DNA of 64,000 nt from positions 2,418,001 to 2,482,000 of the forward strand of contig JAWKZN010000001.1 of assembly GCA_041395945.1 (NCBI GenBank), read 5' to 3'. Within the stretch, counting starts at the first letter, position 1; every line of letters begins with the position of its first letter. Both the position numbers and the translations under genes were made by a program. The DNA is from Pseudomonadales bacterium (lineage in GTDB: Bacteria > Pseudomonadota > Gammaproteobacteria > Pseudomonadales > Azotimanducaceae). Shown here piece after piece: positions 8,373 through 17,155 of the stretch. The notes under the pieces are model-generated. The model was not told the origin of the DNA and searched no databases. It saw only the letters and a list, made by a program, of their open reading frames with translations.

Positions 8373-9509
8373 CTATTCCAGATCCAACGGTCGGTAGTAA
8401 TCCCTGCCCTGCGACACATACTCACCCCGCAGTTTCCTGAAGGTGTCACCGGCCGATCCTTCTTCAGACAAGGTGAGATTCTGTCGGAAGAAATTGATAC
8501 TGTCCGGATTCAGTTCCTGAGCCATATTCCAGTAACGTTCCGCCTGCTCTTTGCGACCGTGGCTTCGGAACAGGTTGGCCAGCCGAAATGCTGCATCGGC
8601 CTTCTGTTGATCACGGCTCAGCCGGCGAATGCTGCCGGTCACCTTCGAAGGTGGCTGCACGAATTCACTCGCAGCGCCCCTGGCCGCCCAGTCCTTCACA
8701 GCGGGAGCGTAGATGTCTGTGCCGAAGCTGACCTTCTGAGCGCCATCACCAAGCTCATAGCTCTTCGCATAGGTCCCTTCATCAATTCGAACGATTCTAC
8801 CGTCCTCGTCTATCCAGGCTGCTGAGGGTACGTTCACAAAGCTGAAGGCGCTGCTGATGACATGGTTTTCGTCGACCACCTGTACATAGGTCGGGTTCGC
8901 CGCATCAAATATGGGACCAGCGACGGCTTCTCCGCCGGTGTCTTCCGCCACGCAGATGATGACAAAATCCGGATCGTTGATTTCCTCGTAGATACGCTGC
9001 CACACGGGCACGTCAAACTGGCATCCTCACCACGAGGACCAGGTCACGATCAGGGCTTTCTTACCCTTATAGTCGGCCATCCGGACGACCTTTCCTTCAC
9101 GATCCACCACCTCGAAGTCCGGTGCCATCGCATCGACCATCATGCTTTCACGCTTCGCAGGAATCTCTGCAAAACTCCAGACCCGGCTTTCCACGTCAGC
9201 CACATAGGGCTGCTCAAGAAGATCGGCGAAGGCGGTCAGATTGAACCATCGCTTACCGTCCAGCTCGGTGAGCAGGCGATCGTTCATCGGAATGCACATG
9301 TCCTGATAACAGGCTCCTTCCGGCTTCAGCTCGAATCCATTTACCCGTTTGAGATCTTCCGGTCTGATCAGCAATTCATCTCCAGCGACTGCTTCATCAA
9401 GCTGGATCGTGTTGCCCTGATACAACACAGTCACCTGCCTCTCGGAGTGGATGGGTGTTTCGGCGAACGGGTGCCGAAGCTCCGGATAAGCCATAAAGTT
9501 TTTAGCCAT
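8373..9509 (-). CDS. Thioredoxin-fold protein with in-frame UGA: candidate selenoprotein
   Basis: One reading frame runs from 9509 to 8373 and is broken only by a TGA at 9029-9027. Before it comes a redoxin start (APDFEVVDREGKVV, then KALIVTWSSW). After it the frame continues at once as GCQFDVPVWQRIYEEI, the expected continuation of a TlpA/AhpC-like domain. The TGA is codon 161, where the thioredoxin motif after Trp normally has Cys, so the read-through motif is Sec-Gly-Cys. A SECIS-like hairpin begins 14 bases downstream. The C-terminal part contains a helical, TPR-like stretch. With read-through the product is 378 residues. The alternative is a nonsense mutation or sequencing error; without Sec insertion the gene would be split into two pieces. 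Confidence 0.6.
8994..9013 (-). promoter_or_regulatory. Bacterial SECIS-like hairpin after the in-frame UGA
   Basis: In the transcript, 3 bp (ACG/CGU), a bulged G, then 4 bp (UGCC/GGCA) close a five-base loop CGUGU. The loop starts 21 bases after the UGA and has G in its second position. This meets the usual bacterial SECIS description: apical loop about 16-37 bases downstream, with a G among the first two loop bases. Short hairpins are common by chance, so this supports but does not prove Sec insertion. Confidence 0.5.
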
Positions 9510-9645
9510 GGTGTACGCCTCTGGCGACTGCAGTTGGCTACATCCTAGTGGAATTCGGTTATGCGGAGAAGCAGACGCTCTGGAAGTGCGGGCGATGAAC
9601 ACCCCGCGCCACCAGTGGTGTGGACATCAGCCAGCGTGGCAGTTG

Positions 9646-10923
9646 TCAGGCGTGCAGTTTCACCGGCAAGTGGGTATAGCCGCGCACAAAGTTGGAGATG
9701 GCCCGGATCGGAGCGCCCACCACCTCGATCCGGCTGTACCGGTCGAGCATTTCTTCCCAGAGTATATTGAGCTGCAGTTCCGCGACCCTGTTGCCCATGC
9801 AGCGATGCACTCCGTAACCGAAAGAAAGGTGTTGCCTGGCGTTTTTTCTTTCGACGTCCAGACGCTCGGCATTTTCGAAGACTGCCTCATCCCGATTGCC
9901 TGAGGCGTACCACATCAGCACCCGCTCACCTTTTGGAATCAGTTTGCCGCCAATCTCAACGTCTTCTGTCGTGGTGCGGCGCATGAAGGCCAGCGGGGTC
10001 TGCCAGCGAATGATTTCAGCCACGGCGTTCGAGATCTTCGACCGATCTGACTTGATCTTCTGGAACTCCTCCGGCCAGTAGTTCATCGCCAGCACGCCAC
10101 CGGAGATCGAGTTCCGGGTCGTGTCGTTGCCACCGATGATGAGCAGCAGCAGCGTGCCGAGGAACTGCTGGGGAGACATGTCCCGGGTACTGTCGCTGTG
10201 GGCGAGCATGGTGAGGAGGTCGTGGCCACCCGGGTTGGTGACCCGCTCATTTCTCAGCCTCGTCATGGTTTCGAGGCACTCGTCGAGTTCCCGCTGCCGT
10301 TCTTCCAGCGTGTCCCAGAGTCCGGCTTTCCGCGGCGATGTCGCGATGTCCGACCAGCGGGTGAGTTTGTATCGCTCCTCGAAAGGGAAATCGAACAGGG
10401 TTGCGAGCATCTGGGTGGTCAGCTCAATTGAAACATGTTCAACCCAGTTGAACGTCTCGCCCACTGGCAGGTCGTCCAGGATGCCTCTTACCCGCTCCCG
10501 GATGGTCGGCGCCAGTGCAGCCAGGTTGCGCGGTCCGGCGACGGGGGCTACGGCCTTCCGATGCTCGGCGTGTTTCGGATCATCCATCGAGATGAAGCTG
10601 GATGTGTCATTGGCCTGCCCCGGCTCGAACTGCTCGGGTGTGAAAAACCCGATGGAGGGTTCCGATGAAAATCGGACAGGATCCGTATCCACTGCCTTCA
10701 CCAGGTCATAGTTGGTGACCGACCAGTAGGGCCCGACAATGCTTTTCTCATGATAGTAGACCGGGGATTCCTGCCGCAGGCGCTCGTAATAGGGCCATAT
10801 GGTGTCGAAACGCATCAGGTCCCAGTGGGCAAGGTCGATATCTTCCAGCGGCAGATTCGCCGCATGGGACCGGGCATTCTCCAGGCGCTGCTGATGTTCG
10901 AGCTCGTATTGCTGCCAGTTCAA
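9646..10923 (-). CDS. Cytochrome P450, CYP153-like
   Basis: Soluble bacterial P450 of 425 residues. The heme-binding loop is FGYGVHRCMGNR, the K-helix ExxR is EIIR, and the I-helix reads GGNDTTRNSISGG. That I-helix string is typical of CYP153 enzymes, which hydroxylate the terminal carbon of alkanes or fatty acids using ferredoxin and ferredoxin reductase. No ferredoxin gene is adjacent. The start is a TTG preceded by GAGAGGGG at 8-9 bases; no earlier ATG gives a family-like N-terminus. Next to it are a hydrolase remnant and a fatty acid desaturase, which fits lipid or alkane chemistry. Confidence 0.9.
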   Translation of the reverse strand: MNWQQYELEHQQRLENARSHAANLPLEDIDLAHWDLMRFDTIWPYYERLRQESPVYYHEKSIVGPYWSVTNYDLVKAVDTDPVRFSSEPSIGFFTPEQFEPGQANDTSSFISMDDPKHAEHRKAVAPVAGPRNLAALAPTIRERVRGILDDLPVGETFNWVEHVSIELTTQMLATLFDFPFEERYKLTRWSDIATSPRKAGLWDTLEERQRELDECLETMTRLRNERVTNPGGHDLLTMLAHSDSTRDMSPQQFLGTLLLLIIGGNDTTRNSISGGVLAMNYWPEEFQKIKSDRSKISNAVAEIIRWQTPLAFMRRTTTEDVEIGGKLIPKGERVLMWYASGNRDEAVFENAERLDVERKNARQHLSFGYGVHRCMGNRVAELQLNILWEEMLDRYSRIEVVGAPIRAISNFVRGYTHLPVKLHA

Positions 10924-10977
10924 TTTCGCGACCCCTCTCAGGTTTTAGCGGATCATATCGCGACAGTCAGGCAGGGG

Positions 10978-11175
10978 TCACCTCCCTGCAGCCTGCAGAA
11001 ATATCCTGACTTCCTCGTTGAATCGTTCCGGTTCTTCAAAGGGTATGTTGTGCGCAGTGGTCTCGAACCAGATCAGTTTTCTGGCAGGCGCATCCAGTGT
11101 TTCCAGAAAACCAGCGGCCAGTCGCGAGTCGACCTGGCGATCATAGCGCCCCAAAGCAAACAACACCGGAGTTTC
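10978..11175 (-). pseudogene. C-terminal remnant of an alpha/beta hydrolase
   Basis: The last 65 codons of the frame look like the end of an alpha/beta hydrolase: TPVLFALGRYDRQVDSRLA (the Asp region), then ETTAHNIPFEEPERFN, where the His is the catalytic position. The nucleophile-Ser region and the rest of the domain are missing. The frame continues upstream to 11286, but that part is not family-like and runs into the divergent desaturase start. I read it as a deletion remnant beside the P450 gene. Confidence 0.65.
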
Positions 11176-11279
11176 AGCGGATGAAATTGTGGTCGGACGA
11201 TTCGATCCTGCAACTATCCTGCTCCAAGGGCAAAAAATGCCTGTTAAGATGACCACCCTCGTCTTTCCGGATCCCCACG

Positions 11280-12356
11280 TTGGCATCGAATAGAGTATCG
11301 CTACGCCGCTCCGTGAATTCGTTTCGCACCAGTTCTGACCTGCGCGCGTCGCTGATCTGCTGCTTTGACCTGGTGTTGCTCTCCGGCAGCTTTACGGTTG
11401 TCGTGCTGAGCGCAAGCGTCGCCGTCAAAGTCCTGGCGGCAGTGATTATGGGCCTGGCCATTGCCCGGCTGTTCATAATCGGACATGACGCCTGTCATCA
11501 GGCATTTTTCAGCAACCGCAAGTTTAACCGCTGGATCGGCAGAGCAGTGTTTCTGCCGTCTTTAACAGCATTCAGCCTCTGGGAGGCTGGTCACAATGTC
11601 AGTCACCATGTCTACACCAATCTGAAAACCCGCGATTTTGTCTGGACGCCGCTGAGCATGGCGGAATATCTGGCGATGCCGTCGTGGCGCAGAGCGCTGG
11701 AGCGGTTCTATCGCTCCGGGTGGGGCTTCTGGGCCTATTACGGCATTGAGATCTGGTGGCGGAAAATGATGTTTCCAAACGAGGCTGAAATGCCGCTGCG
11801 ACGGCCTGTGTTTTTTCGCGATTGTCTTCTGGTGAGCATCTTTGCGCTGAGCTGGATTATCGGCTTATGGCTGCTGGCTGCGGCGACCGCCCAGCCACCG
11901 TGGCTGCTGGTCTGCTGTGGTTTTCTTCTGCCGCTGTTTGTCTGGCAGCTGCTGATGGGAGCCGTCATCTACTTTCAGCACACCCATCCCGGCATAGCGT
12001 GGTACGACAACACTGCGGAGTGGGAGGCGAGCAGAGAAGGTCTCTCTAGCACGATGTTGATCACCTTCCCTTATGGTCTGGGGCGAATCCTGAACAACAT
12101 CATGGAACATCCGGTTCATCATCTCGATGTGCGGATACCGCTCTATGAAGTCAGTGCAGCGCAGAAAACCCTTAACAGCCAACCGAACGGTGCTCCCAGT
12201 CAGGCGTTTACCTGGGCGCTTCTCAGTAACTGCATTCGTCGCTGTAAACTGTATGACTACAGTGTGCACCGGTGGACAGATTTTAACGGGGTTTTTACCA
12301 GTGAATCTGCAGGCGTCCCGTCTTCTCCAGCCACCTCTGACAGAAGTAGCGTTTAA
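11280..12356 (+). CDS. Membrane fatty acid desaturase
   Basis: Integral membrane diiron desaturase of 358 residues. The three histidine boxes are present in order: HDACHQ (about residue 69), HNVSHH (about 105), and HPVHH (about 282). Hydrophobic segments lie around residues 25-65, 175-200 and 205-225. The family introduces double bonds into acyl chains with electrons from ferredoxin or cytochrome. A TTG start is used because no ATG lies before the first membrane segment; its ribosome-binding site is weak, so the N-terminus is uncertain. The C-terminus is Ser/Pro-rich and ends 92 bases before the lipoprotein gene. Confidence 0.85.
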   Translation: MASNRVSLRRSVNSFRTSSDLRASLICCFDLVLLSGSFTVVVLSASVAVKVLAAVIMGLAIARLFIIGHDACHQAFFSNRKFNRWIGRAVFLPSLTAFSLWEAGHNVSHHVYTNLKTRDFVWTPLSMAEYLAMPSWRRALERFYRSGWGFWAYYGIEIWWRKMMFPNEAEMPLRRPVFFRDCLLVSIFALSWIIGLWLLAAATAQPPWLLVCCGFLLPLFVWQLLMGAVIYFQHTHPGIAWYDNTAEWEASREGLSSTMLITFPYGLGRILNNIMEHPVHHLDVRIPLYEVSAAQKTLNSQPNGAPSQAFTWALLSNCIRRCKLYDYSVHRWTDFNGVFTSESAGVPSSPATSDRSSV

Positions 12357-12447
12357 CCCGCCCTCGCCTGAGTCGGTGGGTGCCATTGCCGCGGATGTGA
12401 CTTCCCCCGACCGGCCCAGGTTCCATGAGCCGGAACCGGGGAGATAT

Positions 12448-13212
12448 TTGTACCAGCTTCCGCCTGTCCTTTCCCACAGCCTTCAGTGCCTGGGATTTCT
12501 GCTGTTGAGCGCGTTTCTGCTGCTGTTCAGCGCCTGTCAACCCCAGGGCCAGGCATCGGGCAACCAGGATCTGTCCCGTGCCGATATCGACACGCTGAGC
12601 AGCCTGGCGTCCGTCTGGCACGGCGGAGAGGCCGTCGCGCTGATTCGGCACACCGAGCGCTGCGACCGCTCCCCAAGTACCTGTGTGGAAGGCGACAGCG
12701 GCATTACCGAAGCCGGACAGGCCGCAGCCCGGGATCTGGGCGCAGGGTTCCGTACCCTGTCTCTCGACGCAGCGATCGTCTACAGCAGTCCCGAAAGGCG
12801 CGCCACCCAGACCGCTGAGGCAGCATTCGGGACCGGTGTCGAAGTCCGGGACTGGCTGCGCGAGTGCAGATCCGGAATCAGGCCGAATCTGTTCGAAAAC
12901 AAGGTACCAGGAGTGAATCTGATTCTATTGACCCACAGCAGCTGCATGGAGCAATTCGACAGTCCGGCGGGCGAGCTCCAGCAGGATCTCGACTACATGG
13001 ATCCGGACACCTACGGTGCGGTGATATTTCTGCGACTCGACACCGCCAGGAGGAAGGTCAGTGTGCTCGGCTATCTGAAGGCGGCGGATTGGGCACCGTT
13101 TCTGGCGCGGCTGGCGATGCTTCCTGAGGTCTCAGTGTCGGACGGTCGCGCGGCCGAACCCGGGCGCCTTGCTCGTGCCTCTGTGGTTCGGCGGGCTGCC
13201 CGAAGCCGCTGA
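12448..13212 (+). CDS. Histidine-phosphatase-superfamily lipoprotein (Ais-like)
   Basis: A lipoprotein signal (hydrophobic run LLLSAFLLLFSAC with the lipobox Cys) is followed by a phosphoglycerate-mutase-like domain. The catalytic motif is LIRHTERCD, where the RH pair carries the phosphorylated His, and the later conserved His lies in LLTHSSCME. The arrangement resembles Ais/PmrG-type phosphatases of lipopolysaccharide core heptose, but the substrate is not shown by sequence. The start is uncertain: the reading frame is open far upstream into the desaturase gene, and I chose the TTG just after GGGGAG because it gives a normal lipoprotein signal. Confidence 0.7.
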   Translation: MYQLPPVLSHSLQCLGFLLLSAFLLLFSACQPQGQASGNQDLSRADIDTLSSLASVWHGGEAVALIRHTERCDRSPSTCVEGDSGITEAGQAAARDLGAGFRTLSLDAAIVYSSPERRATQTAEAAFGTGVEVRDWLRECRSGIRPNLFENKVPGVNLILLTHSSCMEQFDSPAGELQQDLDYMDPDTYGAVIFLRLDTARRKVSVLGYLKAADWAPFLARLAMLPEVSVSDGRAAEPGRLARASVVRRAARSR

Positions 13213-13253
13213 GTGAGCGATCCTTCACCCAGACAGTTTCCTGTGCCTGGCCA

Positions 13254-14669
13254 TCACCGGCCCAGGCTGTAGCGAAAGCCGGCGGTGACTGAGGTGATGT
13301 AGCGTCTTTCTGAGTTGAAATCTATGCCATCCAGCCGCTGCATGTCCGTGGTGCCGGTAATGAGCTGACGGTAGGCGGCGGAGAAACTCAAGCGATCGCT
13401 GATCGCGACGTCCACCCCGAGCATCGCCTGGGCCGCGATGGCCCCGCCGTCATCGTCGATCAACCGAGCTCTCTGCTCCACCGGGTCACAGACGAAATTC
13501 CGGCAGAACCCGGCGGTCCTGATGTCGTAGGAAGACCAGGCCCAGCCACCGCCGAGACCGATGAAGGGCCGTATGGCCGAACCCGGCGCGAACTGGTGGA
13601 TGAGATTGAGCATCAGGCTGTAGCTTTCGACGCTGCCGGATGCGGAGTCCTCACCTGTGTCCTTGTCAAACTCCATGACCTCCACGTCGTTTTCCCAGTA
13701 GCTGACTTCCAGCTCGACGCGCCAGCGCGGATGCAGGTGATAGCCGGCGCCGACCGTGACCGTCGTGCCCAGATCGAAAGCGTCGATCACCAGTGTCTGA
13801 TCCTCGATATCCTCATCCTGAGCGAAGCCGCCACCCAGATTGCCGGTCAGGTACCATCCCCGCTCGATCGGCTGGCGGGGTGCAGGTGCGTCGAAAACAC
13901 CCGCGTTCGCGCCGTGATAGCGCAGGTGCAGCCAGGCGGATTGGATCGTGTGGTCCGTATCGAAGTCGGCGCCGGAGGCATCCTCGAGATTGACGTCGGT
14001 CATGTGCCAGTAACGGAAGTCGGCGGCGAGTTCCAGCCGGCGGGTCAGAGGAACTGTCAATCCGGCCATGATCTGCCACGCGAATCCGCTGCCCCCGTCG
14101 TTGACGATGTCCCGGCGCGGGCGCTGTAAAAACAGACCGTTGATCTCCGGCTCGGAGTAGTGAATATCCAGCTTACCCCTGCCGGCTCCCACGCCGACGT
14201 AAGGCCGCCACGCGCGTCCTGCCTGGAAGTCGCGGACCAGATTCAGCATCAGACTCGACGTGTCGACCGCGTCCCGCTCGTCCGTGTCGATCTCGATGCC
14301 AGCGGAGGATGAGTAGAGCAGTTCCGGAGAGCGGTCGAATTCCGCGTAGTCCAGCTCCACCCGCCAGGCATCGCCCAGGCGACGGCCAAGTGCAAAGGAC
14401 AGCTGATTGGTGCCCCGGTCGAGATCCATGGTGGCGTCGCCCACCGCCAGGTTATCCACGTAGCTCCAGCCCACGCCCAATCCGGCATACCAGCGGTCGA
14501 GAACATCCGCCTGAGCCGAATCCACCCACCCGCACCAGCAGAAGACGAAACCGAGGAATCCGAAGCGGACGGACCAGCGACGCACGGCTGCAATCGATGA
14601 CTCGAAATACTGCGGCCGCTGCCAAGTCGTGTGGGCAAAGGAGATATGGGATTTCAGGGCTTCGCGCAT
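13254..14669 (-). CDS. Outer-membrane protein with two tandem beta-barrel domains
   Basis: A signal peptide (hydrophobic stretch around residues 35-52, cleavage near AQA-DV) precedes two OmpA-like or OprF-like barrels of about 190 residues each. The second barrel repeats the first: WYAGLGVGWSYVDNL against WYLTGNLGGGFAQDED, VELDYAEFDRS against VELEVSYWENDVEV, SLMLNLVRDF against SLMLNLIHQF, and RPYVGVGAGRG against RPFIGLGGGWA. Both end in amphipathic strands, and the protein ends in a terminal barrel strand (GFRYSLGR). One ordinary family member would be about 200 residues, so this is an internal duplication. Function unknown. Confidence 0.8.
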   Translation of the reverse strand: MREALKSHISFAHTTWQRPQYFESSIAAVRRWSVRFGFLGFVFCWCGWVDSAQADVLDRWYAGLGVGWSYVDNLAVGDATMDLDRGTNQLSFALGRRLGDAWRVELDYAEFDRSPELLYSSSAGIEIDTDERDAVDTSSLMLNLVRDFQAGRAWRPYVGVGAGRGKLDIHYSEPEINGLFLQRPRRDIVNDGGSGFAWQIMAGLTVPLTRRLELAADFRYWHMTDVNLEDASGADFDTDHTIQSAWLHLRYHGANAGVFDAPAPRQPIERGWYLTGNLGGGFAQDEDIEDQTLVIDAFDLGTTVTVGAGYHLHPRWRVELEVSYWENDVEVMEFDKDTGEDSASGSVESYSLMLNLIHQFAPGSAIRPFIGLGGGWAWSSYDIRTAGFCRNFVCDPVEQRARLIDDDGGAIAAQAMLGVDVAISDRLSFSAAYRQLITGTTDMQRLDGIDFNSERRYITSVTAGFRYSLGR

Positions 14670-14878
14670 GCTGTTGTTGTCCTGTCTGTCAACTGGCGTT
14701 TGATTCGCCTGGCCATCATACGGGGAGCTTCGCTGAAATCGTAGGTCGCATGGCTGAGTGGCTTACCGGCGCAGGCCTGCAGATGATCGAGGGTGCTGAT
14801 CATCGGTGGAATTCCTTATGGAGCGGATCTCAGCTGTCAGGTTGAATCCCTCGGATTCGCACACCGAAGGAGCATGGC

Positions 14879-16177
14879 ATGCACAGAAAAGCAGATCGCA
14901 CCGCGCAGTTCATCAGATACATGATGCTGATCACGGTGGCTGCGTGGCTTCCGTCGACGGCGAATGCACATCCGTCCTTCGCACGACAGTACGGGATCAG
15001 CTGCAATGTCTGTCACGTCGCCTTTCCCAGGCTGAACGAATTCGGCGATCAGTTCGCCAAGGACATGAATTTTCGACTGCCTAACTGGCGGGATACCACA
15101 CTTGAAACAGGCGACCAGATGCTCGCCCTTCCGAAACAGATCCCGTTGGCGATTCGTGCACAGGCATTCGTGCAGGGCCGGGATGGCAAGTCCATCGATC
15201 CGATCAGCGGGGAAACCGAGGCGGATTCGGACGTCGACATCCAGGCACCCTATCTGGTCAAGCTGCTGTCAAGCGCTCCGCTGTCCGATCACATCAGTTA
15301 CTACGTATACGCAATCGCCGCGGAGAAAGGCGGCAATCTTGAGGTCATTGTCGAGGATGCCTGGTTCAGCTATGACGACATCCTCGGCAGCGGGGTCCGC
15401 GCCCAGCTCGGTCAATTCCAGTTGTCGGACCTCATGTTTCCCAGAGAAACCCGCATGACGTTCCAGGATTTCATGGTCTATCGATTCGCCGGCGTAACCT
15501 ACGACCGGGGTGTGTTGTTTGATCGTGGCGCAGGGCCGCTGGATCTTTCTCTTGGTTTTTCTAACGGCAATGGTATAGAACAGAATTTCGGTATCAACAG
15601 CCCGGGTTACCGGCGATCGGACAAGATGTTCGACAATGATACCGAGAAAACCGTGTTCGGCAGAATTGGCACCGAGATCGCCTCGGCATCAGTTGGTATC
15701 TTCGGACTGGTTGGAGAGCAGCGCAACGCCACTGGACCGGCAGGTACGGACAGCGGCGATCGCGATACGGACAAATACTCCGTGGGCCTGGATCTTTCAG
15801 GCACCGTGGCCAACCGCTGGCACTGGTTCGGACAGGTGATGTGGAATCGCTGGTCGGATTTCCTGGATCCCGGCACAGACTACGACTGGACCGGTGGCTT
15901 CGCCGGTGTGGACTATGTACACAGCGATAAATGGGTATTTTCCGCGCTGCTCAACTACGTCGATGCCGGTGATCTGAAGGACACCGACACTGTCTTCGAA
16001 GGCATAGACATGCGCACCCTCTCTTTCGCAGCCAGCTACTACTTCATGCGCAATGTGAAGGGAACGATCGAAGTGAACGTGGATATGCTCAGCGAAGAGA
16101 ATCAATCGGGTAGCTATTTCACCGGCCATCTGGATCAGGAGCACTACATCCTCTTCGGAATCGACGCGGCTTTCTGA
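14879..16177 (+). CDS. Fused monoheme cytochrome c-porin, Cyc2-like
   Basis: A signal peptide (to about residue 30, ANA-H) is followed by PSFARQYGISCNVCHVAFP, a single CxxCH heme site at residues 42-46. The rest, about 380 residues, has alternating beta strands and ends in aromatic Phe (FGIDAAF), as an outer-membrane barrel does. The family of Cyc2, known from iron oxidisers, has the same plan: an N-terminal FARQ-x-G-x-x-C-x-x-CH motif, a following FPxLNxFG element (here FPRLNEFGDQF), and a porin barrel. Cyc2 proteins move electrons across the outer membrane, but many relatives have unknown donors. A good AAGGAG site precedes the ATG. The 3' 337 bases recur almost identically 13.1 kb downstream. 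Confidence 0.75.
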   Translation: MHRKADRTAQFIRYMMLITVAAWLPSTANAHPSFARQYGISCNVCHVAFPRLNEFGDQFAKDMNFRLPNWRDTTLETGDQMLALPKQIPLAIRAQAFVQGRDGKSIDPISGETEADSDVDIQAPYLVKLLSSAPLSDHISYYVYAIAAEKGGNLEVIVEDAWFSYDDILGSGVRAQLGQFQLSDLMFPRETRMTFQDFMVYRFAGVTYDRGVLFDRGAGPLDLSLGFSNGNGIEQNFGINSPGYRRSDKMFDNDTEKTVFGRIGTEIASASVGIFGLVGEQRNATGPAGTDSGDRDTDKYSVGLDLSGTVANRWHWFGQVMWNRWSDFLDPGTDYDWTGGFAGVDYVHSDKWVFSALLNYVDAGDLKDTDTVFEGIDMRTLSFAASYYFMRNVKGTIEVNVDMLSEENQSGSYFTGHLDQEHYILFGIDAAF

Positions 16178-16200
16178 TGTTTGTCCGTCTAGATCTGTCA
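15841..16200 (+). repeat. Direct repeat, copy 1 (inside the cytochrome-porin gene)
   Basis: The last 337 coding bases of the cytochrome-porin gene plus about 23 bases beyond its stop match 28967-29326. I see only two mismatches in 360 bases, at 15851 (t versus g) and 16191 (a versus c). Both copies have the same orientation and lie 13,126 bases apart. Confidence 0.95.
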
Positions 16201-16319
16201 GTGATGGCCACGATTTTCAGGCATAACTTGCAGACTGCCTGGCAGTACCCGTCATAGGGAATCGGGTTGGTGGACACCAGACCTTTCGGTGGATCGGAAC
16301 TGAAGCACGTGTCTTTCCC

Positions 16320-17111
16320 TCAGGAATCTGCGAATCCAGCAAGAAAAGGTCGGAGATTAGGGTATCCCGTGGTCTCCCAGGCGCCATCCACAAACAGGTT
16401 CGAACCGGAGATGTAACCGGCGTCATCGCTTGCCAGGAACAGTGCGGCAGCGGCCACATCCTCAGGCGTACCCCAGCGGTTCATCGGGATCCTTTCCATG
16501 AAAAGGGAATCCATGCCCTGGAATTCCCTGAAGGCGGCGGTCAGAGGAGTATCCGTCAGGCCCGGGGACACCGTGTTGACACGAATCCTTTTTACAGCCA
16601 GTTCCAGTGCCGCATTGCGTGACAGCATTTCAACACCCGCCTTGGCACAGGCGTAGGCGGCACCGCCGATCATCGGCACATGGCTGTTCAGTGAAGCGAT
16701 GTTCACGATGGCGCCCCCTCCTGACTCTGCCATCACCCTGGCCTCATGTTTGACTGACAGGAACACGCCCTTCAGGCAGATATCCACGGTGGTGTCCCAG
16801 TCCTCTTCGGACAGGTCCATGATCTCGCCAGGCACACTGAGCCCTGCGCAGTTGAAACCCAGATCGAGGCCACCGAACTTTTCCATCGCGAGAGCGACCA
16901 TAGCTTCTACCGGGCCTTCGTTTCTCACATCGACTGCGATCGTTGCAATACGATCACCGAGCGCCTCTGCTGTTGAAGCCAGGGACTGGGAGTTGAGATC
17001 GGCAACGACCGCGCGACCACCTTCTGCCACGAGTCGACTGACTATCGCCAGGCCGATACCCGACGCACCACCCGTCACGACGGCGACCTTGCCTTCAAAT
17101 CGATCTGTCAT
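16320..17111 (-). CDS. Short-chain dehydrogenase/reductase
   Basis: Classical SDR of 263 residues with an N-terminal Rossmann motif TGGASGIG, the NAG-equivalent motif NCAG, and a catalytic YACAK with Ser upstream in NIASLNS. VADLNSQ after beta-2 (Asp) favours NAD(H) over NADP(H). The ATG at 17111 follows GAGGAG at 9 bases; a GTG one codon earlier is possible. The substrate cannot be told. It is in line with the beta-propeller gene, TetR and acyl-CoA dehydrogenase genes on the same strand, which suggests a role in the same degradative pathway. Confidence 0.9.
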   Translation of the reverse strand: MTDRFEGKVAVVTGGASGIGLAIVSRLVAEGGRAVVADLNSQSLASTAEALGDRIATIAVDVRNEGPVEAMVALAMEKFGGLDLGFNCAGLSVPGEIMDLSEEDWDTTVDICLKGVFLSVKHEARVMAESGGGAIVNIASLNSHVPMIGGAAYACAKAGVEMLSRNAALELAVKRIRVNTVSPGLTDTPLTAAFREFQGMDSLFMERIPMNRWGTPEDVAAAALFLASDDAGYISGSNLFVDGAWETTGYPNLRPFLAGFADS

Positions 17112-17155
17112 CACCGGATTCTCCTCGGGAGCCTCTGATCAAGTATCAACGATGC

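Noticed and set aside
14744..14870. tRNA-Ser/Leu-like D-arm string (GGCTGAGTGGC) and a GGTTGAATCC T-arm-like string
   Set aside because: The acceptor stem does not pair, the T-loop is one base short and no anticodon arm folds properly. It is chance or a degenerate remnant.
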